DNA of 64,000 bases from Halomonas litopenaei. Its GTDB lineage: Bacteria > Pseudomonadota > Gammaproteobacteria > Pseudomonadales > Halomonadaceae. The notes under the pieces are model-generated. The model ran no database searches. It saw only the letters and a list, made by a program, of their open reading frames with translations, and was not told where the DNA came from. The position numbers were made by a program, and so were the translations under genes. The stretch covers positions 1 through 64,000 of the forward strand of contig NZ_PXNS01000008.1 of the NCBI RefSeq assembly GCF_003045775.1. The letters are read 5' to 3'. This document shows, piece by piece, positions 34,949 to 43,904 of the stretch (its first letter is position 1; the number at the start of each line of letters is the position of its first letter).

Positions 34949-36517
34949 ATGAAAGTGTATTCGTCGGCAATACCTTCGCCCTGGAAGGGCATCGTGGCGG
35001 CATCGATTGCTGCGGTCGGCCTGGCAGCCAGCATTCAGCCAGCGTCCGCGACTGAAGAAGAAACCTCCTCCGAGGCGTCATCAGACAAGCCCAACATCCT
35101 GGTCATCATGGGCGATGACATCGGCTGGTTTAACACCAGCGCCTACAACAGCGGCATGATGGGCTACACCACGCCCAACATCGACAGCATCGCCGAAGAA
35201 GGCATCCGCTTCACCGACGCCTATGGCCAGCAGAGCTGCACCGCTGGGCGCGCGGCCTTCATCACCGGGCAGTCACCCAAGCGTACCGGTCTTCTCAAGA
35301 TCGGCATGCCCGGCGATCCGCTCGGCCTGCAGCCGGAAGATCCGACCATCGCCGAGATCCTCAAGCCGATGGGCTACGCTACCGGCCAGTTCGGCAAGAA
35401 CCACCTCGGCGATCGCGACGAGTACCTGCCGACCAACCACGGCTTCGACGAATTCTTCGGCAACCTCTACCACCTGAACGCCGAGGAAGAGCCGGAGAAC
35501 GCCGACTACCCCACCGATCCTGGCTTCCGTGAACAGTTCGGCCCCCGTGGTGTCATTCGCTCTTCCGCGGATGGCCAGATCGAGGACACCGGCCCGCTGA
35601 CAAAACAGCGTATGGAGACCATCGACGAGGAATTCCTGACCGCCGCCGAGGACTTCATCGAGCGCCAGGAATCTTCCGACACCCCCTGGTTCGTGTGGTA
35701 CAACACCACCCGTATGCACATCTTCACCCACCTCAAGGAAGAGAGTGAAGGCCGCACCGGACTTGGCATCTACGCCGATGGCATGACCGAGCACGACGCC
35801 CTGGTGGGCCAACTGCTCGACAAGCTCGAGGAACTGGGTGCCGACGAGAACACCATCGTCATCTACACCACCGACAACGGCGCCGAGAAGTTCACCTGGC
35901 CGGATGGCGGCACCTCGCCCTTCCGTGGCGAGAAGGCCACTACCTGGGAAGGCGGCATTCGGGTGCCGTTCATGATGAGGTGGCCGGGGCAGATCGAACC
36001 GGGCCAGGTGTCCAACGAGATCCTTTCGCTTGAGGACATGTTCCCGACCCTGATCGCCGCCGCTGGCGAGCCGGACATCAAGGAGCAGCTGCTTGACGGC
36101 TACACCGCCGGTGACAAGGAATTCAACGTGCACATCGATGGCTATAACGTGCTGCCCCACCTGACCGGCGCCGAGGACGCCGGCGAGTGGCCGCGCGACA
36201 CCTTCTTCGCCTTCGTCGATGATGGTTCCCTGGGTGCCGTGCGCTTCGGCCAGTACAAGGCACACTTCAGCATCCAGGAGCACGAGGGCATGGACGCTTG
36301 GCGCCGTCAGCAGACGCAGCTCAAGGCACCGCTGTTGATCGACCTGCGTGCCGATCCGTTCGAGATGGCCCCGGAAGACTCTTCCTACTACGACGACTGG
36401 CAGCTGCGCCGCATGTATGCCTTCTCCCCTGTAGGCAAGATCGTGGCGGACTTCATGGCCACCTTCGAGGAATACCCCCAGCGTCAGGAAGCCGGCTCCT
36501 TTACGCCGAAGCAATAA
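34949..36517 (+). CDS. Periplasmic arylsulfatase (type I sulfatase)
   Basis: This exported sulfatase of 522 aa hydrolyses sulfate esters. The signal peptide is about 1-35 (cut near ASA). The metal site begins with ILVIMGDDIGWFN (Asp56, Asp57). The formylglycine motif is Cys97-Thr-Ala-Gly-Arg in QQSCTAGRAAFITG, a CxAxR form rather than CxPxR. Later sulfatase landmarks are GKNHLGDRDEYLP, TTDNGAEKFTWPDGG and FRGEKATTWEGGIRVPF. Substrate is unknown. No maturation enzyme of the FGE or anSME type is next to it. AAGGGA precedes the ATG. Terminator-like hairpin follows. Confidence 0.93.
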   Translation: MKVYSSAIPSPWKGIVAASIAAVGLAASIQPASATEEETSSEASSDKPNILVIMGDDIGWFNTSAYNSGMMGYTTPNIDSIAEEGIRFTDAYGQQSCTAGRAAFITGQSPKRTGLLKIGMPGDPLGLQPEDPTIAEILKPMGYATGQFGKNHLGDRDEYLPTNHGFDEFFGNLYHLNAEEEPENADYPTDPGFREQFGPRGVIRSSADGQIEDTGPLTKQRMETIDEEFLTAAEDFIERQESSDTPWFVWYNTTRMHIFTHLKEESEGRTGLGIYADGMTEHDALVGQLLDKLEELGADENTIVIYTTDNGAEKFTWPDGGTSPFRGEKATTWEGGIRVPFMMRWPGQIEPGQVSNEILSLEDMFPTLIAAAGEPDIKEQLLDGYTAGDKEFNVHIDGYNVLPHLTGAEDAGEWPRDTFFAFVDDGSLGAVRFGQYKAHFSIQEHEGMDAWRRQQTQLKAPLLIDLRADPFEMAPEDSSYYDDWQLRRMYAFSPVGKIVADFMATFEEYPQRQEAGSFTPKQ

Positions 36518-36540
36518 CGCTTCCACCGGCAAGTCGACAG

Positions 36541-36563
36541 GAGGCCGCCCTTGGGCGGCCTCT
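36541..36563 (+). terminator. Terminator of the sulfatase gene
   Basis: GAGGCCGCCC-TT-GGGCGGCCTC followed by TTG lies 24 nt past the stop. The stem is strong and the T-tract short. Confidence 0.75.
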
Positions 36564-36696
36564 TGCCGTTGTGCTCCCCGTTCAGCTCTTGTTCAGCCCC
36601 CGTTTATCTCCTTATTCAGCCCCTAGCTCTGCTCCGCGTTCGTTCGAGATATCACATTGCTGGATATATAGACAGTATTCGACTAGCCTTGCCGGC

Positions 36697-37830
36697 ATGG
36701 ATCACTATCACGACGACGGCCAGCAAAGAAGCGCTGCGGGCCCCTTGAAGGGCCGCGGCGCGACCTATGATCCCGCCAATCGTTTTGCTCTCACCCGTAG
36801 CGAACAGGTGGACGACGGCTGGTGGCAAGAGGCAACGCCTGATCGCATCGCCACCGTCACCGCCACCGAGAGCGCCAAGAGCGCGCTGTCGTGGAACCGC
36901 TCGCCAGACCTGCCCTTCGATCGCTCGATCAACCCCTACCGTGGCTGCGAACATGGCTGCATCTACTGCTACGCGCGGCCCAGTCATGCCTACTGGGACC
37001 TGTCACCCGGTCTCGACTTCGAGACCCGCCTGATCGCCCGCACCGGCCTGGTGGAACGCCTCACCGAGGAATTGTGCAAGCCCGGCTACGTCTGCCGTCC
37101 GATCAACCTGTCCGGCAACACCGACGCCTACCAGCCCATCGAGGCCGAACACCGAACCACCAGGGCACTGCTCGAACGGCTGCTGGAGTGGCGTCATCCG
37201 GTCACCCTGGTGACCAAGAGCGCGCTGATCCTGCGCGACAAGGACCTGTTGAGCGAACTGGCAAGCCGCCGCCTGGTGCGGGTGATGGTCAGCCTCACCA
37301 GCCTGGACACTGAACTCAAGCGTCAGCTGGAGCCGCGCACCGCCTCACCCCGGGCCCGACTCAGGGTCATCGGCGAGCTTGCCGATGCCGGTGTACCGGT
37401 GGGCACCCTGGTCTCGCCGGTGATTCCCGGGCTTACCGACCATGAACTCGAGCGTCTGCTCCAGGCCGCCAGGGACGCCGGCGCCAGCACCGCCGGCTGG
37501 ATGCTGCTGCGCCTGCCACGAGAGGTCGCGCCGCTGTTCGAGGCCTGGCTCGAGGCCCACTATCCTGAGCGCGCCGCCAAGGTCATGAGCCTGATTCGCC
37601 AGTGTCGCAACGGCCAGGACTACGACAGTCGCTTCGGCCACCGCATGCGCGGCCAGGGCGTCTTCGCCGAACTGCTCGACCAACGCTTCCGTAAGGCCTG
37701 CCGTCGCCTGGGCCTGTCACGACGTAGTGATAGTCGCCTTGATAGTGGCCTTGATAGCGGTCTTGAAACTGATAGTGAGCTTGATACCGAGAGCTTCAGG
37801 CCGCCCCACCGTCAGGGGTCACTATTCTGA
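36697..37830 (+). CDS. PA0069-family radical SAM protein
   Basis: This 377-aa radical SAM enzyme belongs to the PA0069/Rv2578c group, distantly related to spore photoproduct lyase. The [4Fe-4S] cysteines are Cys84, Cys88 and Cys91 in YRGCEHGCIYCYARP, and the flanking INLSGNTDAYQPIE and VTLVTKSALILRDKDLL match the group. Its reaction is unknown. The ATG at 36697 agrees with the family N-terminus (DHYHDDG...KGRGA); the frame is open back into the sulfatase gene but that is shadow. The C-terminal 40 residues include an Asp-Ser-Leu repeat from a CTTGATAGTG-like DNA repeat. It is not a known sulfatase maturase. Confidence 0.9.
   Translation: MDHYHDDGQQRSAAGPLKGRGATYDPANRFALTRSEQVDDGWWQEATPDRIATVTATESAKSALSWNRSPDLPFDRSINPYRGCEHGCIYCYARPSHAYWDLSPGLDFETRLIARTGLVERLTEELCKPGYVCRPINLSGNTDAYQPIEAEHRTTRALLERLLEWRHPVTLVTKSALILRDKDLLSELASRRLVRVMVSLTSLDTELKRQLEPRTASPRARLRVIGELADAGVPVGTLVSPVIPGLTDHELERLLQAARDAGASTAGWMLLRLPREVAPLFEAWLEAHYPERAAKVMSLIRQCRNGQDYDSRFGHRMRGQGVFAELLDQRFRKACRRLGLSRRSDSRLDSGLDSGLETDSELDTESFRPPHRQGSLF
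37725..37797 (+). repeat. Degenerate decanucleotide repeat in a gene tail
   Basis: Five or six units resembling CTTGATAGTG encode the tail SRLDSGLDSGLETDSELDTE of the radical SAM protein, outside the conserved domain. Confidence 0.7.
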
Positions 37831-38021
37831 GGCTTGTCCAACCTTCGCTCGTCGACGTTTCGGATAAAGCCTCGCGAGACGCCACCGCCTCCAGGCCGCT
37901 ATGCGCCAGCGCTGGTCCCATTGCCGCCTTCCAACTGTCCCTGGCTGCCGCCGGTGCCACCACCTACGCTACAAGGATCCTCTGGAATAACGACCTACAA
38001 TTAAAATATAAGGAGTTCTGC

Positions 38022-39338
38022 ATGCGCCGCCAGACCAAGGGCCTGCACGCCCTCTACGCCAAGGATCCCGTGGACGCCGATCGCAAGCTGTGGGGGCGGC
38101 AGGTGGATCCCGTCAGCCGTCGCGGATTTCTCACCGGCTCCAGCCTGCTGGCCATGAGCGCGGTACTCGGCGCCAGCATTCCCTTCGCACGCTTCATGCC
38201 GGGAGGCCTGATACCCGCAGCCCTGGCCCAGAGCGACGAAGCCTTCGAGATCGAGGGCAAGGAGGGGCTGAGGGTCCTCAACGACCGTCCGATCAACGCC
38301 GAGACACCGGCCCATCTGCTCGACGATGACATTACCCCGGCGCGCTACATGTTCGTGCGCAACAACGGCCTGCCCCCAGAGCGAGCCGAGATCGATCCCG
38401 CCACCTGGACGCTGGAAATCACCGGCGAGTCGTGCCAGAACCCCACCACCTTCACCATCGCCGAGCTGAAGGAGCGCTTCTCCGAGCACACCTACCAACT
38501 TCAGGTAGAGTGCGGCGGCAATGGTCGCAGCGAGTACGTCCCCGCCGCCAGCGGCAACCAGTGGACCACAGGTGCGGTGGCCTGCCCGACCTTTACCGGG
38601 GTACGACTTCGCGATGTGCTGGAGGCCTGTGGCATCGCCGACGACGCCGTCTATATCGGTTACTACGGCGCCGATCGCCATGCCAGCGGCGCCGCCGACA
38701 AGGAAGCGATCTCTCGCGGTGTGCCGATGGAAAAGGCCCTGGAGGACGAGTCGCTGATCGCCTGGGCGATGAACGGCGAGGACATTCCCTACCAGAACGG
38801 CTACCCGCTGCGCCTGGTGTGCGGCGGCTGGCCGGGTTCGGTCTCGGGCAAGTGGCTCAAGCAGATCGCCGTACGCAACCAGAAGCACGATGGGGCCAAG
38901 ATGGCGCCTCCCTCCTACAGCGTGCCGGCGAACCCGGTGGCACCGGGCACTGAGGTGGCCAAGGAAGACTTCGTCACCATCCAGTCGATGCCGGTGAAGT
39001 CCCTGATCACCTACCCGCGATCAGGGATCGAGCACGCCCAGGGCCAGCCGATGGAGGTGCGCGGCCACGCCTGGGCGGGGGATCTGTCGGTATCCGAGGT
39101 ACACACCTCAATCGACTTCGGTGCCACCTGGCAGAAGGCCAGCCTCAACGACGCACCCAATCGCCTCGCCTGGCAGCGCTTTACCACCCAGGTCGAGTTC
39201 CCCGAGCCAGGCTATTACGAGGTGTGGGCCCGGGCGGTGGACGAAAACGGCCAGTCCCAGCCCATGGTGGTGCCCGGCTGGAACCCCAAGGGCTACCTCA
39301 ACAACGCCTGTCACCGCATCGCGGTTCAGGTCGGCTGA
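38022..39338 (+). CDS. Periplasmic sulfite dehydrogenase, molybdenum subunit (SorA/SoxC-like)
   Basis: This sulfite oxidase-family molybdoenzyme of 438 aa probably oxidises sulfite to sulfate. A Tat signal is present (SRRGFLTGSSLLAMSAVLG, about 32-50). The molybdopterin domain contains Cys164, the Mo ligand, in LQVECGGNGRSEY. Substrate-pocket segments GYYGADRHASG and YPLRLVCGGWPGSVSGKWLKQI follow, and a C-terminal Mo-co dimerisation domain starts near residue 315. AAGGAG fixes the start. The next gene is a c-type cytochrome 14 nt away, as in the SorAB or SoxCD type. MsrP is unlikely because it lacks this dimerisation domain and cytochrome partner. Confidence 0.9.
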   Translation: MRRQTKGLHALYAKDPVDADRKLWGRQVDPVSRRGFLTGSSLLAMSAVLGASIPFARFMPGGLIPAALAQSDEAFEIEGKEGLRVLNDRPINAETPAHLLDDDITPARYMFVRNNGLPPERAEIDPATWTLEITGESCQNPTTFTIAELKERFSEHTYQLQVECGGNGRSEYVPAASGNQWTTGAVACPTFTGVRLRDVLEACGIADDAVYIGYYGADRHASGAADKEAISRGVPMEKALEDESLIAWAMNGEDIPYQNGYPLRLVCGGWPGSVSGKWLKQIAVRNQKHDGAKMAPPSYSVPANPVAPGTEVAKEDFVTIQSMPVKSLITYPRSGIEHAQGQPMEVRGHAWAGDLSVSEVHTSIDFGATWQKASLNDAPNRLAWQRFTTQVEFPEPGYYEVWARAVDENGQSQPMVVPGWNPKGYLNNACHRIAVQVG

Positions 39339-39352
39339 GGGAGGAGACTGGC

Positions 39353-39811
39353 ATGGGAATTCGTACCACCAGAAGGCATAGGGCGTGGTCGTCGGCCCGC
39401 CCGATCTTGATGACCGGCCTGCTGCTCGGCGCAGTGCTGTTCAGCCCCTTTGGCCTGGCTCAATCGACAGGCGAGGCCTCTGGGCAAGCCACAGATGCCC
39501 CCCTCGAGACCGATCCGGACAGCGGGTTCGTGATGGCCGAGGGCTGGCAGACGGTCAAGGGCAACTGCACCGTCTGCCACTCCGCCGCCCTGGTCACCCA
39601 GAACAGGGGGTCACGCGAGCACTGGGCCTACCTGATCGACTGGATGCAGGAGACTCAGGGCCTGTGGCAGTTCAATCCCGAAATGGAAGCCACCATCCTC
39701 GACTACCTGTCGACCCACTACGGCCCGAGGACCGATGCCAGGCGGCAGAACCTGCCCAAGCATCTGATGCCGCCGGCACCACAGGCCAGCGAGACCAGCG
39801 CAGAAGGTTGA
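39353..39811 (+). CDS. Cytochrome c subunit of sulfite dehydrogenase
   Basis: This exported monohaem cytochrome c is 152 aa. The signal segment is about 15-37, the haem site is Cys72-Thr-Val-Cys75-His76 (KGNCTVCHSAAL), and a likely axial Met lies in KHLMPPAP near the C-terminus. GAGGAG precedes the ATG at 39353. It is 14 nt behind the molybdenum subunit and is the obvious electron acceptor for it. The downstream electron target is not visible here; azurin at 15.7 kb is a possible but untested acceptor. Confidence 0.9.
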   Translation: MGIRTTRRHRAWSSARPILMTGLLLGAVLFSPFGLAQSTGEASGQATDAPLETDPDSGFVMAEGWQTVKGNCTVCHSAALVTQNRGSREHWAYLIDWMQETQGLWQFNPEMEATILDYLSTHYGPRTDARRQNLPKHLMPPAPQASETSAEG

Positions 39812-39903
39812 AACAACGGACGCGGTCGAAAGGCGGCTGATCGGCCCGGTTCTGCGACAGCGGAATCGGGCACCGTATGCTCTGACAGATAGTCAGATGC
39901 CCT

Positions 39904-39944
39904 AACACAGATCCTTCAGCGCAGATCCTTCAGCGCAAGTCCTT
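39904..39944 (-). repeat. 14-nt tandem repeat at the GST gene 3' end
   Basis: On the minus strand AAGGACTTGCGCTG (39931-39944, containing part of the stop) is followed by AAGGATCTGCGCTG (39917-39930) and a third partial unit. The stop codon is at the unit junction. This is another post-stop duplication. Confidence 0.85.
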
Positions 39945-40610
39945 GAGTACAGTGCCGCTGGCGAGGATCTGCGCCTCGAGAGGTAACTCACGGAACGGCT
40001 CGCAAACCGCCTCGCTTTGCCATTGGCGCATGGCGGGCAAGGCGAGGAGTCGCTCGAGGTAGTCGCGAGACGGGCCACCCATGGGCAGGTCGTAGGTTCG
40101 CATCCTGAAGGCGATGGGGGCGAAAAAGGCGTCTGCGGCGGTAAACCGCTCGCCGCACAGGTAAGGTCCACCAAAGCGCGTCAAGCCGTCTTCAAACAGT
40201 TCGTTCAGCCGATGCAGGTCATCCAGCAGCTCGGGCGTCTTTTCGTTCAAGCGTACGCGCAGCGCGCAGTGCATCGCACACTGCTGCCTGAGCGCGCTGA
40301 AACCTGAATGCATCTCGGCACAGGCACTTCTGGCCCAGCATCTGGCGTCCACATGCTCAGGCCAGATCCCAGAATGACGCTCGGCCAGGTATTCGATGAT
40401 GGCCAGCGAGTCCCACACCACCCGTTCGTCATGATGCAGACAGGGCACTCGCCCCGAGGGCGAAAACCGACGAAAGTCGGCGTGACTGTTGCCCTGCTCA
40501 TCGAAGGGGTGAAAGGCCAGCTCGAAGGGAATCTCGAGCTGGCGCAAGGTCAGCCAGGCCCTCAGCGACCACGACGACGTCTGTCGATTGGCGATATGCA
40601 GCACGTACAT
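39930..40610 (-). CDS. Glutathione S-transferase family protein
   Basis: This is a 226-aa protein with an N-terminal thioredoxin-like domain (1-80: YVLHIANRQTSSWSLRAWLTL, then FSPSGRVPCLHHDERVVWDSLAIIEYLAE with the cis-Pro and Glu-Ser glutathione motif) and an all-helical C-terminal domain (GGPYLCGERFTAADAFFAPIAFR). The Ser-Ser-Trp-Ser near residue 12 may supply the catalytic serine. Substrate is unknown. It is a stand-alone leftward gene. Its last codons are tandemly duplicated past the stop. Confidence 0.9.
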   Translation of the reverse strand: MYVLHIANRQTSSWSLRAWLTLRQLEIPFELAFHPFDEQGNSHADFRRFSPSGRVPCLHHDERVVWDSLAIIEYLAERHSGIWPEHVDARCWARSACAEMHSGFSALRQQCAMHCALRVRLNEKTPELLDDLHRLNELFEDGLTRFGGPYLCGERFTAADAFFAPIAFRMRTYDLPMGGPSRDYLERLLALPAMRQWQSEAVCEPFRELPLEAQILASGTVLKDLR

Positions 40611-40661
40611 GACAGCGCTCCCTGGGTCGCTGACAGCGCCTGTCGCTGCCGGTGACGTTGA

Positions 40662-41498
40662 TCAAGCCGCCAGCGACATCTCGTAGCCGGTGTACTTGCG
40701 AAGATTGATCACTCCGGTATCGAAGATCAGATACTGGCCCTTGATTCCCATCAGCGTGCCCTCGACTCGCGGATTCTTGTCGAGGTTGTGGGACGTGACC
40801 TTGGTGGGGTACTCCAGTACCGGGTAGTCGAAGCGTCGTGGGCTGCCGTCCAGGGGACGGATAGCATCGGCGCCGAAGCGCTCACGTAGATCGCCCAGCC
40901 CCGCCGACAGCCTCTCCAGCAGACGGTCGCGCTCTGCGGCCAGATCCAGTTCCTCGACCTGCCCCTTGAGCATCGCCCGCCAGTTGGTGCGATCCGACAC
41001 CTCGTTCTTGAACAGCACCTCGACGAAGCCAGACTGCTGACGACTGTCCACCTCGAGGATCGGCAACGCCTGGATCGCGCCCTGGTCGAGCCAGCGCGTC
41101 GGCATCTGCGTATTGCGGGTGATCCCGACCTTGAGCCCGGAAGCGTTGGACAGGTAGACGACGTGAGGCTGGAAGCAGAACCGCTCGCCCCACTCGGGCT
41201 CGCGACAGGTCCCCTCGAAAAAGTGGCACAGCTCGGGCTTCATGATGCAGCTGTCGCACTGGGCCAGGCGCTTGAAGCAGGGATAGCAGTGGCCTTGCCC
41301 GAAGCTCTTCCTGGTCGCACGCCCACAGTGGGTACAGGCGATCGCCCCGCTCCACTCGAGACGCAGGGTGCGGCCCAGGTAGTCGTTGAGCGGCAGACGG
41401 TTCTCGCCGGCCTTGAGGGTGTAACGCGCGGGGGAGTCGGGTTCGACCCCCATCTTGGACAGACATCCGTGGGCAAGTACTTCAGTCACGACTGGCAT
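40662..41498 (-). CDS. DUF2797-family zinc-binding protein
   Basis: This protein of 278 aa has no assigned function. The N-terminal half has eight cysteines (55, 58, 71, 74, 81, 84, 91, 98) in CTHCGR, HCYPC, CDSC patterns, suggesting two zinc sites. Next comes VYLSNASGLKVGITRNTQMPTRWLDQGA, which faintly resembles a GIY-YIG-like core. The start at 41498 lies inside the end of the yeaC-like gene by 17 nt, so the two are coupled. An open frame further upstream is antisense-like and is not used. It is last in the glpG-yeaC-DUF2797 set. Confidence 0.85.
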   Translation of the reverse strand: MPVVTEVLAHGCLSKMGVEPDSPARYTLKAGENRLPLNDYLGRTLRLEWSGAIACTHCGRATRKSFGQGHCYPCFKRLAQCDSCIMKPELCHFFEGTCREPEWGERFCFQPHVVYLSNASGLKVGITRNTQMPTRWLDQGAIQALPILEVDSRQQSGFVEVLFKNEVSDRTNWRAMLKGQVEELDLAAERDRLLERLSAGLGDLRERFGADAIRPLDGSPRRFDYPVLEYPTKVTSHNLDKNPRVEGTLMGIKGQYLIFDTGVINLRKYTGYEMSLAA

Positions 41499-41778
41499 CC
41501 CGGGCGAGCCCCGCCATGTCTTCGGAAACCCCGGCACTGCTCGATGGCCCACCGGGCCCAGCGCCGCAGGTGCGTTGCTCCAGGTAGCCGATGCGGCTCT
41601 CCTCGGGCACATTGTTGTCGTGCTCGTAGCGCATCACGGCTTCCATGCACAGCTCGATCTGCTCGGCCGTCAGCATTCGCCCGTCCGGCCACTTGCGCAG
41701 CGACACCGCCTGCTTGAGGCTCTGGTAGATCGACGGCGTCATCTGGGAAATCATTCGCTCGAAGGTCATGTCGCTCAT
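41482..41778 (-). CDS. YeaC-family (DUF1315) protein
   Basis: This small soluble protein is 98 aa. Residues 8-70 (MISQMTPSIYQSLKQAVSLRKWPDGRMLTAEQIELCMEAVMRYE) match YeaC of E. coli, which has no known function. The C-terminal 30 residues are a Gly/Ser/Asp tail. It lies 9 nt downstream of glpG and overlaps the DUF2797 gene by 17 nt. Confidence 0.88.
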   Translation of the reverse strand: MSDMTFERMISQMTPSIYQSLKQAVSLRKWPDGRMLTAEQIELCMEAVMRYEHDNNVPEESRIGYLEQRTCGAGPGGPSSSAGVSEDMAGLARDASRD

Positions 41779-41787
41779 GGCATCGCT

Positions 41788-42633
41788 CTAGTGAAGACGT
41801 GATTTGCGGGAATGATACCAGCCCAGCACCAGCCCCACGAGCAGACCGCCCAGGTGCGCCTCGTTGGCCACATTGCCAAAGCCCACCAGCCCGGCGACGT
41901 CGGTCATGGTGAAGACCATCCAGCCGAGCATGAACAGCACCAGCATCTGCGGCACGAAGAAGCCGCTGGCCGGCGCGCGACGGGACATCAACCAGACGTA
42001 GCCAAGCAACGCAAAGTCGACGCCCGACATGCCACCGAACAGCACCGTGCCGGTGGCGTACTGGGCCAGGTTGCCGGCAAGCCCCGCCACCACCACCAGC
42101 GTCAGCATGCGCAATGGGCCATGCAGGGTCTCCACCTGACGGCCGAAATACCACAACCACATCATGTTGAAGATCAGGTGCATCCAGCCGAAATGCAGAA
42201 AGATCGGCGACAGCGGGCGCCATACCTGCCCCGCCGCCAGCGCATCGGGGATACTGCCGACGGCCAGCGCCCCGCCACGGATGCCCACAGGCACGATCGC
42301 CAGCCACGCCAGCACCATGTCTCCCCACACAGCGATGGCACCAAACACCAGCAGACACAGCCCGAGCACCGACAAGGTGACCGGATGCTGGCGCAGCAGC
42401 GGCCACCAGTGACGTGCCGGTCTCGGCTTCGAGGCACTCGGCGCGGGTATCGCCTCTCCCCGCTGCCAGCGAGTGATCACCTCGGCCAGAGCGTCCTGCT
42501 GTTTCGGGTCCATCAGCCACAGTACCTGGCCGTCGTCCTCGTCGGTGATACGGTGTCCGATGCGGTGCGACCAGAGCGCCTGTCGCAGCTCGCGAGTATC
42601 GATATCGTGGGGGATCAGCATGACCCGGAACAT
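41788..42633 (-). CDS. glpG: Rhomboid intramembrane serine protease GlpG
   Basis: This inner-membrane serine protease is 281 aa. The N-terminal cytoplasmic domain (about 1-70, LIPHDIDTRELRQALWSHRIGHRI) matches GlpG. Six membrane helices follow. The dyad is Ser203 in GGMSGVDFALLGY and His260 in NEAHLGGLLVG; HLIFNMMWLWYFG is the conserved HxxxN oxyanion region. It is first gene of glpG-yeaC-DUF2797. Confidence 0.94.
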   Translation of the reverse strand: MFRVMLIPHDIDTRELRQALWSHRIGHRITDEDDGQVLWLMDPKQQDALAEVITRWQRGEAIPAPSASKPRPARHWWPLLRQHPVTLSVLGLCLLVFGAIAVWGDMVLAWLAIVPVGIRGGALAVGSIPDALAAGQVWRPLSPIFLHFGWMHLIFNMMWLWYFGRQVETLHGPLRMLTLVVVAGLAGNLAQYATGTVLFGGMSGVDFALLGYVWLMSRRAPASGFFVPQMLVLFMLGWMVFTMTDVAGLVGFGNVANEAHLGGLLVGLVLGWYHSRKSRLH

Positions 42634-42782
42634 GGCGTCTCCAGCGCGAAAAAGGGTGGCGGCCCAGAGATGATGGCCTGAAATGACGTTGGCCGGTAGG
42701 GGCAGCGGTCACACGCGGCGCAGATGGGCGAAAGGCCCGACGGCAAGCCGGGCATGGCAGGATGTCTTTTTCATCCACACAG

Positions 42783-42811
42783 AAAAAGTCCGGCGGAGGG
42801 GGCCGCCGGAC
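42783..42811 (-). terminator. Terminator downstream of the phosphoesterase gene
   Basis: GTCCGGCGG-AGGGGG-CCGCCGGAC with five T residues on the minus strand ends the leftward nadK-phosphoesterase transcript, about 95 nt past its stop. Confidence 0.88.
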
Positions 42812-42904
42812 AAGAGCAAGGGATCATTCAAGGGAACACCTACTCAGACGCCGCTTTTGATAAAGGGTTCAGTCGGGTGCTAGACTTTAATGTAACGTTT
42901 TGTA

Positions 42905-43903
42905 TCAATCGAAGACGATCTCTCGGGGCAAGGGCCTCGCACGCACGTCCCTGGGCACCGGCACCCATACAAAGTGGTTGGCGTCGAGGCGGGATTCAAA
43001 GCTGTAGCGATAGGCCACCAGTCGACCGAACTTCACCGCGCTGTAGTCGAGACAGGCAATATTCGGTGCCGGCAAGGCCGGGACGCCTTCGCACCAATAG
43101 TGGCCGATGAACAGCGGAGGCTGGTCGGGGCCATAGTAGCTGAGGCTGGCCCGCTCGCTGTCGCTCAACGGCCGGTCCTCGAGGTCTCCCGGTAGATTGT
43201 CCGGCTGGAACACCACGTCCCCCCAGGTGCGAGGGTCTCGTGCCCAGAAGTGGGTCCGAAAGCTTCGTCGAGTGAAACCGTCTCCGGAATGGATGACCGT
43301 GTCCCCGGGCAGGTCGATGGAACCACCGCGGGTCAGGCGCTCGAGGATCCTCGACTCTTCGGTACCCGGGCTCGAGGCCTGGAGCAGGAAGTCGTGGTCC
43401 AGACAGCCGTCGGGCCGGAGCTGCCTGAAGGATTCGATCAGGCGGTCGTCCCAGCAGGCGTGGACCACCCGGATGCCGTCGATCTCGAGACACAGGGGGA
43501 TCTGGCGAAACCATGCCAGGGCATCATCCCACTCCTGAGGGTGGTCATGGTACTGCTCGAGGGTTTCACGAATGATGCGGTTGTGACGCGGTGTATGCGG
43601 GCGTAGCCATTCCCTGCCGTGCTCAGGCGGGGCCTTCTGGGTGTACGTCAGGGCATTGATCTCGTGATTGCCCAGCACGATATAGGCCTCGCCCTCTTCC
43701 ACCATGCGTCTGGCGATGGAGACCGCCAGGCGGATACGCGGGCCACGGTCGATCAGGTCCCCGAGGAAGATCGCCTTGCGCTGGGGGTGACGATAGACAC
43801 CGCCGCGCAGGTGATACCCCAGCCGTTCCAGCAGCGCCGCCAGGGTGGCGCCGCAGCCATGAACGTCACCGATCAGGTCGTAGCCGTCCAGTCGCCTGCT
43901 CAC
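42905..43903 (-). CDS. Calcineurin-like metallophosphoesterase
   Basis: This 332-aa protein has the PPP-family metal motifs GDVHGC (near 11), GDLIDRGP (near 51) and GNHEINAL (near 80), plus a late FIGHYWCEG. Substrate is unknown; relatives act as phosphoprotein phosphatases or dinucleoside polyphosphatases. The start is a GTG at 43903, placed 1 nt after the nadK TGA (TGA-C-GTG), with GGGAG about 7 nt ahead; this is the family N-terminus, and an ATG further upstream lies inside nadK. It is coupled to nadK. Confidence 0.88.
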   Translation of the reverse strand: MSRRLDGYDLIGDVHGCGATLAALLERLGYHLRGGVYRHPQRKAIFLGDLIDRGPRIRLAVSIARRMVEEGEAYIVLGNHEINALTYTQKAPPEHGREWLRPHTPRHNRIIRETLEQYHDHPQEWDDALAWFRQIPLCLEIDGIRVVHACWDDRLIESFRQLRPDGCLDHDFLLQASSPGTEESRILERLTRGGSIDLPGDTVIHSGDGFTRRSFRTHFWARDPRTWGDVVFQPDNLPGDLEDRPLSDSERASLSYYGPDQPPLFIGHYWCEGVPALPAPNIACLDYSAVKFGRLVAYRYSFESRLDANHFVWVPVPRDVRARPLPREIVFD

Positions 43904-43904
43904 G

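Noticed and set aside
36298-36696. Extended start of the radical SAM gene inside the sulfatase gene
   Set aside because: The added residues are an off-frame reading of the sulfatase and a terminator; family similarity begins at 36697.
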